From: Pseudoips prasinana
Lineage: Eukaryota > Arthropoda > Insecta > Lepidoptera > Nolidae
NCBI GenBank assembly: GCA_951640165.1
Contig: OX621265.1
Coordinates: 21,217,001 to 21,281,000, forward strand
DNA: 64,000 bases
Reading direction: 5' to 3'
A program made the position numbers and the translations under genes. The notes under the pieces were generated by a model. The model made no database searches. It was given only the letters and a program-made list of their open reading frames with translations, and was not told where the DNA came from. Below are positions 1 through 9,800 of this stretch, piece after piece. The stretch's first letter is position 1, and the number at the start of each line of letters is the position of its first letter.

Positions 1-490
1 AAACACAGAATGGTCATCCTGGGGCTGGCATATCCAGAACCAGGAGACTACAAGGATCTACCCCTAAGAAGAATACTGGCTTATGTGCAGACTTCATTCA
101 GGGCTCTAGGGATAGAATAAAAACCAATGGGGGTTAGTACAAAAGAATAAGGTAGCATTAAAGCGCGACCGTCCTTTTAAACACAAGGTCCATTATAATA
201 ATAATACTGAATTCATACCTTAATATAGACAGAACCATTCAGACAATATGTAGTAAAATATAAATTTCAATAATTAAACCTAAACATAATCTCCTTGACA
301 ATAACTTAATACAAGCTAGCTAAATACCACTACCATTATAAAATAAATTGTACAAATGTTTTAACATTCCGTGTACCTAAATATCTGTAATAAGTAACTA
401 GAAATAATAACTGTATTACTACAAACATGTTCTGACTATTTACAAGCGCTTTTTTAAAGTCTACGTGAATAAATACTTTTTTTATTTATT
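1..490 (+). mobile_element. LINE C-terminal fragment with 3' UTR (dispersed family R370)
   Basis: Bases 1-118 read as an open C-terminal peptide ending in ILAYVQTSFRALGIE and stop. A 3' UTR follows, beginning ggtagcattaaagcg and ending in tttaaagtctacgtgaata plus an A/T-rich tail. The same 3' UTR recurs at 50750-51110, 52000-52335 (minus), 52660-53045 (minus), 59365-59815 and, degraded, near 44945-45050. This marks it as the 3' end of a repeatedly inserted LINE. Clade not determined. Confidence 0.6.
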
Positions 491-654
491 TATTAGATCC
501 TGAAGGGTCGAAGTGCTATTCGCTAGTACACCCCAACCAAGACAAGACAAGACTGTTGAGAGTCAGTGCAGTCTTCTGCTAAGCCGTAGTAGGCACCTCG
601 GCATCTTACCTTCCAGGCATGGCATTGCTTCTTTGGATATTCTATAGCCCAAAG

Positions 655-1240
655 CCAAACTGGCAAGTAAGAAGTTGGGCGTCTTGAATAGAGCTAGGCG
701 GTACTTCACTCCAAGACAGCGGCTTGCGCTATATAAAGCACAAGTCCGCCCGCACATGGAGTATTGCTCACATACCTGGGCAGGAGCCCCTAAATACCAG
801 CTCGACCCACTTGACTCCCTCCAAAGGCGTGCTATTAGAATCGTTGGGGATTCCAATCTTACGGACAGATAGGAGTCGCTAGAGCAGCGGAGAGACTTTG
901 GATCTCTCTGCGTGTTCTACCGTCTCTTTCACGGGGAATGCTCTGGGGAACCCCCGTCCCCTTTTTATCATCGGGCCACGCGCACTCGCAGTAAGGTTCA
1001 TCCGTATCACCTGGAAGCGATCTCGTCCAGCACGGTTCGCTTTCAGCGTTACATACATCCCACGTACGTGAAGGCTCTGGAATGAATTACCTGCTGCGGT
1101 GTTTCCTCAGCGCTACGATATGTCCTTCTTCAAACGAGGTTTAAAAAGTATTGAATCTCACAGTAGGCAGCGGTTTGCTGGCCCCCCTGGCACTGCGAAT
1201 GTGCTCGTTTGCTTCCTAAGGCAATAAAAAAAAAAGCCCG
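655..1240 (+). pseudogene. Jockey-like LINE reverse transcriptase 3' fragment
   Basis: Frames encode KLGVLNRARRYFTPRQRL, then QVRPHMEYCSHTWAGAPKY and RRAIRIVGD, a typical jockey-clade RT C terminus. An in-frame stop after SNLTDR and later frame changes break it. It ends with a poly(A)-like tail (gcaataaaaaaaaaa) at about 1225-1240. It is 5'-truncated, with no catalytic core. Confidence 0.75.
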
Positions 1241-1464
1241 ATGCTGACCACCAGTTCTCAGAAGTTGAGAGGGAGATATCAGTTAGTGAAGATAGAAAGA
1301 GAGAGGTACGTTTCACGGTAATATATTATACTGTGAGGGCAACAGAGAGTAGTGTGACCTCCCATTTTCTTTCTCTTTCTCTCATAGGCAGTTACGTTTC
1401 GCATATCTAAGTTTTACTTCAGTCGTGTGGTTTAAAGCATACTCGTTTTTTTCACATTTAAGTT

Positions 1465-1975
1465 TCAATGTTAAGGTCTGCCTCTCTACCACCTCGATGG
1501 TTTCGGGTTTGAATCCCGGACAGGACACTATTTATGTGACTCGGAAATAGTTGTTTTGGCCCAGTTTTACTTTGCATCCATGAAATTTGTATGCAGGTGT
1601 GGTGTACAAAGTACAGTTCATTGACTTAAACGCGCGCGCAGTCAGCAATTCCACGCTGCGCACTGACCGAAATATTTCGTTTTAATATTTAAATTGTTAT
1701 AATGTTAGTTGACGAACAGCCACCAACCGAGCCGCGTTAACTCTACCATTACCATTTGTACCAGTTTAATATACCAGTGTATTTTCTATACCATCGTATT
1801 TTATTATTATATGTTGTAGTTACGCCCAACAAATTGGTCCTTCGAGCCGGATTTATGCGGCATTTATGTCAATGAATTGTACTTTGTACATGTGGCGTAG
1901 CGATTAATTCACCTCGCCACTACGTGTCCCGGGTTCGATCCCCAAGCAGGACAACTATTTAGTTATATGTTTTAA
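1465..1975 (+). mobile_element. tRNA-headed SINE-like sequences (two degenerate heads)
   Basis: Two B-box-like motifs, gggtttgaatcccgg near 1503 and gggttcgatccc near 1930, each precede 'acaactattta'-type SINE body sequence. An A-box-like tggcgtagcgatta lies near 1903. Both look like decayed tRNA-derived SINE heads. Boundaries are uncertain. Confidence 0.4.
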
Positions 1976-1980
1976 AGTAC

Positions 1981-2096
1981 TCCGCGACACAAGGATTAAT
2001 ATCCAAAGTGCCGGCGATGTCTAAAATAACAATAAATTCTTTTATTGTGTTTTTAGACATCGCCCGCACTTTGGAAATTAATCCTTGTGTCGCGGA
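1981..2096. repeat. 116-bp near-perfect hairpin
   Basis: Two 56-bp arms fold around the 4-nt loop ttct (about 2037-2040) with about four mismatches; outer arm tccgcgacacaaggattaat. It directly abuts the minisatellite-bearing TIR element to its right. Confidence 0.8.
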
Positions 2097-2099
2097 CGT

Positions 2100-3690
2100 C
2101 AAAAGAAACACTCACACCTAGGTCATAAGTCTCTGCATAGCAGGGTACTTTATAAACATGACTGTGTGGCTACCTATTTACTATTATATAATTATTATTA
2201 ATTATGCACATATATACATATATATATATAACATATATACATAAACATACCATATATTATATTTACTAAATATATTTAATACACCTACATAGTAATATAA
2301 CATAATATTTCATACATACAAATGTTTACTATACTTAATTATTAATTTATTTCTAATTGCCTTGCCTCACAATCGTATCGGTCATTATAATAAGAATATA
2401 AATTGTACGACATAAATTGCATAGGAGACCGGTCGCCGCAGGCGCATATAACTGGTTCGATATTATTGTTTGGAACATTCGGGTAGTCATGCGACGGCTC
2501 TGAGACGCAAGCCCGTGTCACCTCGCTTACTGCCTACCGCGCTTAATTACGTACATTCTTTTAATTGTTCCTATTTTCTGTATATTTCTTTTCTATCTGA
2601 CTTAATTCTTTCTTCTGAACTATTTTGTGAGTGTGCTGTGCTTTCCAATAAACTTTCTTCTGTGCTTGTGTACCTATTGAATTTCTTCTGTGCTTGTGTA
2701 CCTATTGACTTTCTTCTGTGCTTGTGTACCTATTGACTTTCTTCTGTGCTTGTGTATCTATTGACTTTCTTCTGTGCTTGTGTACCTATTGACTTCCTTC
2801 TGTGCTTGTGTACCAATTGACTTTCTTCTGTGCTTGTGTACCTATTGACTTTCTTCTGTGCTTGTGTACCTATTGACTTCCTTCTGTGCTTGTGTACCAA
2901 TTGACTTTCTTCTGTGCTTGTGTACCTATTGACTTTCTTCTGTGCTTGTGTACCTATTGACTTTCTTCTGTTCTTGTGTACCTATTGACTTTCTTCTGTT
3001 CTTGTGTACCTATTGACTTTCTTTTGTGCTTGTGTACCTATTGACTTTCTTCTGTGCTTGTGTACCTATTGACTTCCTTCTGTGCTTGTGTACCAATTGA
3101 CTTTCTTCTGTGCTTGTGTACCTATTGACTTTCTTCTGTGCTTGTGTACCTATTGACTTCCTTCTGTGCTTGTGTACCAATTGACTTTCTTCTGTGCTTG
3201 TGTACCTATTGACTTTCTTCTGTGCTTGTGTACCTATTGACTTTCTTCTGTTCTTGTGTACCTATTGACTTTCTTCTGTTCTTGTGTACCTATTGACTTT
3301 CTTTTGTGCTTGTGTACCTATTAACATTCTTCTGTGCTTGTGTACCTATTGACTTTCTTCTGTGCTTGTGTACCTATTGACTTTCTTCTGTGCTTGTGTA
3401 CCTATTGACTTTCTTCTGTGCTTGTGTACCTATTGACTTTCTTCTGTTCTTGTGTACCTGTTGACTTTCTTTTGTGCTTGTGTACCTATTGACATTCTTC
3501 TGTGCTTGTGTACCTATTGACTTTCTTCTGTGCTTGTGTACCTATTGACTTTCTTCTGTGCTTGTGTACCTATTGACTTTCTTCTAACCACCAACTATCA
3601 AAAACAACCTGCACCGCATCCCCATAATTGTTTATAGGTAAAGTACCCTGCTATGCAGAGACTTGTGGGCGTTCTTTTTTAAATAAAATA
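2100..3690. mobile_element. TIR element carrying a minisatellite
   Basis: Left sequence 2128-2152 (agtctctgcatagcagggta...) is the exact reverse complement of 3639-3663, with weaker matching outward to about 2100 and 3690. The interior has no transposase. It contains a short AT-rich segment, an apparent poly(A)-signal-like ccaataaac, and the 28-bp minisatellite. Likely a non-autonomous DNA element. Confidence 0.55.
2652..3585. repeat. 28-bp minisatellite, about 33 copies
   Basis: Unit ttcttctgtgcttgtgtacc + tattgact, period 28 bp. Variants (ttccttctg, accaattg, tgttcttg, gacattc) recur in blocks, indicating higher-order duplication of several-unit blocks. Confidence 0.93.
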
Positions 3691-4054
3691 AAATAACCCG
3701 ATCACTCGTTTGGATTTTCTTCAAACATGTCTTAGCCATGATCTTAATAAAACTACAGTTAACAAACTTGAAACTAAATAATTTAATCACAATAATTAAT
3801 TTATAACAAGCACTGAGCGATTTGTATCAAGTCACAAACAAATATAAACATTATAACGTGTTTATATCTAAAAGGTAATTGGCGGGGAACTTCTTAACCG
3901 GCGACATTTTCAAATGCACACAACTCCATTAATACTAAAATCATTACTTCTCTTTTTAACTATAGCTTGTATGAAAAGGACACGACGTTCTTACAACTGA
4001 CGAGTTTTTACTGTTTTCTACTGTTTGTTACTATTTCTGGACATCTGTAAAATA
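3691..4054. other. AT-rich spacer, nothing recognised
   Basis: No ORF, repeat or RNA gene recognised. A phrase near 3963-3990 (tatgaaaaggacac) resembles one at 19438-19450, suggesting an old repeat. Confidence 0.4.
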
Positions 4055-4373
4055 TATACATATAATAAAATCGTAGGAAAGTCAAAACTGTACATTGAAT
4101 ATTTTTTAAAAGGATACTTTGGGACGTGATCTACTATAGACATCGAAGCCAAAAATATAGTTTTTAGAATTTTTGTCTGTGTGTCTGTTTGTCTGTATGT
4201 ATGTCCGGGCTAAACTCAAAAAGTACTGCATGGATTTAGTTCAAATTTTGCATGAATATTACTAAGAGGTCGGGTCAACATATAGGCTACATATTCTCAC
4301 GCTATCACCTACGGGGAAGGAGCTGTGATAATTTATGAAGATTAACGCGGGTAAAACCGCAGGGCAGAGCTAG
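4055..4373 (+). mobile_element. Lep1-type short Helitron
   Basis: Begins tatacatataataaaatcg and ends in a hairpin (gcgggtaaaaccgc) followed by CTAG and a T, the expected Helitron 3' terminus. A second member with the same 5' half is at 45371-45667 and a 5' fragment is near 55393. No coding capacity. Confidence 0.7.
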
Positions 4374-5100
4374 TTATCTAAATAAACGTTTTGCTTCTAT
4401 GATTTCAAGCAGTTCGCTTGCAAACGAGTTCCAATAGCATCCTGAATAAGTAGTATGTGCTTCGTGCGCGAGTCCGACTCGTGTAACGTTATGTTACATA
4501 TATTTAAAATAAAATATTAATAATGTGTCTTTAAAACACATTTTAGTTCCTCAACACTTATAGGCGACATTTTAGTGGCTCTGGGCGATGCGATGAGCCG
4601 GTCTCATCATTCGCCTGAGCCTCTCGAAGCGAACGCACGTCCTCTTTTTTATTTATCGTTTTCTATAATTATACGATATCAGTGGCGTCACTAAATGTGT
4701 TCGTGGGTTAGTTTATATACTAATATCTTTGTTTATATTATACGTGTGCCCGACACCCCAGAATTAGGGTCCAAAGTCCACGTTGGACTTTTACCTCGCT
4801 CACCGATCCTTTCCATTGGGGACTTCCAAGGATCGACCTGGTGCATCCCGTCTACCACAGCGGCCACGCGGCTACCCCACCTTCGGCGGCAGCGGACATC
4901 ATTTGGAGGATTTTGAGCGCCAGACCATCGACGGCGGCACGCAGCCTGGGTGCATTACCAGAATCGGGTCAGGTTACGAACCTACCGTATTGCCCCTACC
5001 GGCGTTTATAGCTGTGGCATTTATAGCTGTGGCATTTATTTATTAATAAATTATGTGCTCGGAGATTTGCCTTCTTATTTAATTAAGACCCTAAGGTAGA
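4374..5100 (+). other. Unclassified segment with a GC-rich core
   Basis: 4690-5040 is GC-rich relative to its surroundings and has two overlapping open frames (73 and 87 codons) with no recognised domain. It ends with a duplicated gctgtggcatttat. It may be an internal piece of an unidentified transposon. Confidence 0.3.
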
Positions 5101-5117
5101 CCTCCGTGACGCTTGCA

Positions 5118-5338
5118 CTTGGGTTTTGTTCTGTACACCACCTACTACCCCCGTCTTTCTATTCACTACCAGTTCTGGTCCATTCATCGGTTGCCTGGAA
5201 TAGAGCGCTAATAGCTATAAGGCTGCATAGTATATTAGTTATCTGGTTTCCATACTACAAGCTCTGCTTAGTTTGGGATCCGATTGCTGTGTTTATATAA
5301 TGTCCCAGAATATTATATATATATATATATATATATAT
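5118..5338 (+). mobile_element. LINE 3' UTR fragment joined to a SINE tail and (TA)n
   Basis: 5118-5215 matches the minus strand of about 24045-23940, the 3' UTR of the CR1-like LINE here (caccacctactacccccg). 5228-5310 matches the 3' part of the SINE family seen at 48745-49000 (atctggtttccatactacaa). A (TA)n tract follows at 5313-5338. Confidence 0.65.
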
Positions 5339-5800
5339 TGAGTGGCAGTTACGACCCACTATTTTTGTGGTCCTGGATAACTCGTTTTTGAAGTCTGTGT
5401 CTTTGTGTGTCTTTCAAGTGACTATTTAAGATATATTGTGTATTAAGATAGTCACTAAATTAGGAATATAAAAAGAATTTTTAAAAACAAAACACGACTT
5501 TAAAAGCAAATATAAAATCTGAATTATAATATTTAAAGTTGGCATCAATTACTATGTATGACTATTCTATTCTTATTGGCACCAACTTCAAATGAATGTT
5601 TCGAAGATGTTGACTTTTTTGAATAGATAGTTACTTATATATCGCATTCATACAAAGACTCACTCCAGTTTCCAAGAGGGATAGGGAGGGACCATGGTTT
5701 GTCACGATCTTTGATCTTTGCACACCTCTTTTGCCTCGTTTACTGTCATTATATTCTTCATAAATGCGTCATTAATAATTTATATTGTTTTTTTTAATGT
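5339..5800. other. AT-rich spacer, nothing recognised
   Basis: No coding frame or repeat boundary could be supported. Short self-similar phrases around 5430-5480 only. Confidence 0.4.
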
Positions 5801-5930
5801 CAGAGGTCGACAAACGAGCAAGTGGGTCACCTGATGGTAAGTGATCACCGCCGCCCATGGACACTCGCAACACCAGAGGAGTCGCGGGTGCGTTGCCGGC
5901 CTTTAAGAGTCAGCAAACAAGTGTTGCTGA
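5800..5930 (+). mobile_element. Lepidopteran dispersed repeat fragment
   Basis: The phrase cacctgatggtaagtgatca, followed by ccgcccatggacactcgcaa and gttgccggccttt, is a very common lepidopteran interspersed repeat that I recognise. The open frame across it is incidental. Family name not assigned. Confidence 0.55.
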
Positions 5931-6290
5931 CCCTTCCCCCCACCCCGGTGAGCTCTGGCGACCTTACTCACACTCAGAAATACAACATTAAATTATTAAT
6001 GTTATTATTAAGGAATGTCTTCTGTAAGGTGGAGGTACTTCCCCAGTCTCTTCGAGCGAATGAACGCTGTGCCCTACCTCTCTTAAATAATATATTACTT
6101 ACAAATTATGAACTGTGTCTGAAATAAACAATTTATTATTACAAAATTATTCAAGACACCCTGTTCTTTTGATAAGGGCTACGTTAGAAAGAGATGTAAT
6201 GAAATTAAAATACGTTTATTTGGAAATGGTAAGAATCTAATTCGCCAGTTAAGAGATTTGCTCCTATTAATTAAATCCCTGTCTCCCTGT

Positions 6291-6348
6291 TGTCCGAAAT
6301 TATTTACTTTACATGTTGTATAACATGTAAAGTAAATAATTTCGGACA
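6291..6348. repeat. Perfect 27-bp hairpin, 4-nt loop
   Basis: Arms tgtccgaaattatttacttt... and reverse complement pair without mismatch around loop gtat. Flanks are unrelated AT-rich sequence. Confidence 0.9.
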
Positions 6349-6850
6349 ATTTAGGGCTTTTACACATGGTGCAGAACAAGTTGCACAAAATATTTTTTTA
6401 ATATTTTTAATTATTAATTTGTTGAATATTAAATATTTAATATATTTACACTATTTATGATGATATTGCTAATTATTTATTCTACTTCGTCAGGGGTCGT
6501 CTCGTCTTCAATTTGTACCTGAAAATAAATAAATATAACAAAAATTATTGTGACAGTTTTTATTGCAAATTAACCTACATTTATATAAAGTTGAAATCAA
6601 TATCTCACACTCAAGTCGGTAATGTCTTGCAGTGAAAAAATATAACTTGAAACAACGTAACCTTAAAAAATATGTCACAAATCCTTTTCGATAATTACTA
6701 ACGCCATCTCTTATCGAGCATTTGGAATCATAATTCTAGCAAAAAACAACGTAAGATTGCGAGTTGTTTTTAAAATTTACTTTATAGTTCAAGATAAGAT
6801 ATAAGTGGATACAAACATGCCGAATTGTAGATCAGAACCGAAGGAGACTG
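6349..6850. other. AT-rich downstream flank of Sam50
   Basis: No gene recognised. If the signal at 6852-6857 is used, cleavage of the Sam50 transcript would fall at about 6825-6840. Confidence 0.4.
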
Positions 6851-6851
6851 A

Positions 6852-6857
6852 TTTATT
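6852..6857 (-). terminator. Candidate Sam50 poly(A) signal AATAAA
   Basis: AATAAA on the minus strand, 34 bp beyond the array's last unit. No AATAAA or ATTAAA occurs in the 164-bp unit, so this is the first canonical signal after the functional stop. If used, the mRNA would carry about 5.5 kb of array as 3' UTR. Confidence 0.6.
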
Positions 6858-6890
6858 AGTGGATAGGTATAGTGTGACTATGTCGGCCCC

Positions 6891-9800
6891 GGCGCACGCA
6901 CACCCGGTACTGTGTGTGTGTGTGTGTGACGTACCGTAGCGACACTACAAGAAGTTAGCTCCCACGCCGAACTGTATGCCCGGCGCCGCCACGTCGTGCG
7001 GGCGCGCGCGCAGCGGCACGCAGTAGTTGAGCTCGAGGCGCGCGGCGCGGCCCAGGCGCACGCACAGCCGGTACTGTGTGTGTGTGTGTGTGACGTACCG
7101 TAGCGACACTACAAGAAGTTAGCTCCCACGCCGAACTGTATGCCCGGCGCCGCCACGTCGTGCGGGCGCGCGCGCAGCGGCACGCAGTAGTTGAGCTCGA
7201 GGCGCGCGGCGCGGCCCAGGCGCACGCACACCCGGTACTGTGTGTGTGTGTGTGTGACGTACCGTAGCGACACTACAAGAAGTTAGCTCCCACGCCGAAC
7301 TGTATGCCCGGCGCCGCCACGTCGTGCGGGCGCGCGCGCAGCGGCACGCAGTAGTTGAGCTCGAGGCGCGCGGCGCGGCCCAGGCGCACGCACAGCCGGT
7401 ACTGTGTGTGTGTGTGTGTGACGTACCGTAGCGACACTACAAGAAGTTAGCTCCCACGCCGAACTGTATGCCCGGCGCCGCCACGTCGTGCGGGCGCGCG
7501 CGCAGCGGCACGCAGTAGTTGAGCTCGAGGCGCGCGGCGCGGCCCAGGCGCACGCACACCCGGTACTGTGTGTGTGTGTGTGTGACGTACCGTAGCGACA
7601 CTACAAGAAGTTAGCTCCCACGCCGAACTGTATGCCCGGCGCCGCCACGTCGTGCGGGCGCGCGCGCAGCGGCACGCAGTAGTTGAGCTCGAGGCGCGCG
7701 GCGCGGCCCAGGCGCACGCACACCCGGTACTGTGTGTGTGTGTGTGTGACGTACCGTAGCGACACTACAAGAAGTTAGCTCCCACGCCGAACTGTATGCC
7801 CGGCGCCGCCACGTCGTGCGGGCGCGCGCGCAGCGGCACGCAGTAGTTGAGCTCGAGGCGCGCGGCGCGGCCCAGGCGCACGCACAGCCGGTACTGTGTG
7901 TGTGTGTGTGTGACGTACCGTAGCGACACTACAAGAAGTTAGCTCCCACGCCGAACTGTATGCCCGGCGCCGCCACGTCGTGCGGGCGCGCGCGCAGCGG
8001 CACGCAGTAGTTGAGCTCGAGGCGCGCGGCGCGGCCCAGGCGCACGCACACCCGGTACTGTGTGTGTGTGTGTGTGACGTACCGTAGCGACACTACAAGA
8101 AGTTAGCTCCCACGCCGAACTGTATGCCCGGCGCCGCCACGTCGTGCGGGCGCGCGCGCAGCGGCACGCAGTAGTTGAGCTCGAGGCGCGCGGCGCGGCC
8201 CAGGCGCACGCACACCCGGTACTGTGTGTGTGTGTGTGTGACGTACCGTAGCGACACTACAAGAAGTTAGCTCCCACGCCGAACTGTATGCCCGGCGCCG
8301 CCACGTCGTGCGGGCGCGCGCGCAGCGGCACGCAGTAGTTGAGCTCGAGGCGCGCGGCGCGGCCCAGGCGCACGCACACCCGGTACTGTGTGTGTGTGTG
8401 TGTGACGTACCGTAGCGACACTACAAGAAGTTAGCTCCCACGCCGAACTGTATGCCCGGCGCCGCCACGTCGTGCGGGCGCGCGCGCAGCGGCACGCAGT
8501 AGTTGAGCTCGAGGCGCGCGGCGCGGCCCAGGCGCACGCACACCCGGTACTGTGTGTGTGTGTGTGTGACGTACCGTAGCGACACTACAAGAAGTTAGCT
8601 CCCACGCCGAACTGTATGCCCGGCGCCGCCACGTCGTGCGGGCGCGCGCGCAGCGGCACGCAGTAGTTGAGCTCGAGGCGCGCGGCGCGGCCCAGGCGCA
8701 CGCACACCCGGTACTGTGTGTGTGTGTGTGTGACGTACCGTAGCGACACTACAAGAAGTTAGCTCCCACGCCGAACTGTATGCCCGGCGCCGCCACGTCG
8801 TGCGGGCGCGCGCGCAGCGGCACGCAGTAGTTGAGCTCGAGGCGCGCGGCGCGGCCCAGGCGCACGCACACCCGGTACTGTGTGTGTGTGTGTGTGACGT
8901 ACCGTAGCGACACTACAAGAAGTTAGCTCCCACGCCGAACTGTATGCCCGGCGCCGCCACGTCGTGCGGGCGCGCGCGCAGCGGCACGCAGTAGTTGAGC
9001 TCGAGGCGCGCGGCGCGGCCCAGGCGCACGCACACCCGGTACTGTGTGTGTGTGTGTGTGACGTACCGTAGCGACACTACAAGAAGTTAGCTCCCACGCC
9101 GAACTGTATGCCCGGCGCCGCCACGTCGTGCGGGCGCGCGCGCAGCGGCACGCAGTAGTTGAGCTCGAGGCGCGCGGCGCGGCCCAGGCGCACGCACACC
9201 CGGTACTGTGTGTGTGTGTGTGTGACGTACCGTAGCGACACTACAAGAAGTTAGCTCCCACGCCGAACTGTATGCCCGGCGCCGCCACGTCGTGCGGGCG
9301 CGCGCGCAGCGGCACGCAGTAGTTGAGCTCGAGGCGCGCGGCGCGGCCCAGGCGCACGCACACCCGGTACTGTGTGTGTGTGTGTGTGACGTACCGTAGC
9401 GACACTACAAGAAGTTAGCTCCCACGCCGAACTGTATGCCCGGCGCCGCCACGTCGTGCGGGCGCGCGCGCAGCGGCACGCAGTAGTTGAGCTCGAGGCG
9501 CGCGGCGCGGCCCAGGCGCACGCACACCCGGTACTGTGTGTGTGTGTGTGTGACGTACCGTAGCGACACTACAAGAAGTTAGCTCCCACGCCGAACTGTA
9601 TGCCCGGCGCCGCCACGTCGTGCGGGCGCGCGCGCAGCGGCACGCAGTAGTTGAGCTCGAGGCGCGCGGCGCGGCCCAGGCGCACGCACACCCGGTACTG
9701 TGTGTGTGTGTGTGTGACGTACCGTAGCGACACTACAAGAAGTTAGCTCCCACGCCGAACTGTATGCCCGGCGCCGCCACGTCGTGCGGGCGCGCGCGCA

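Noticed and set aside
2470..2736. 88-codon frame running into the minisatellite
   Set aside because: The second half is minisatellite translation and there is no domain or start context.
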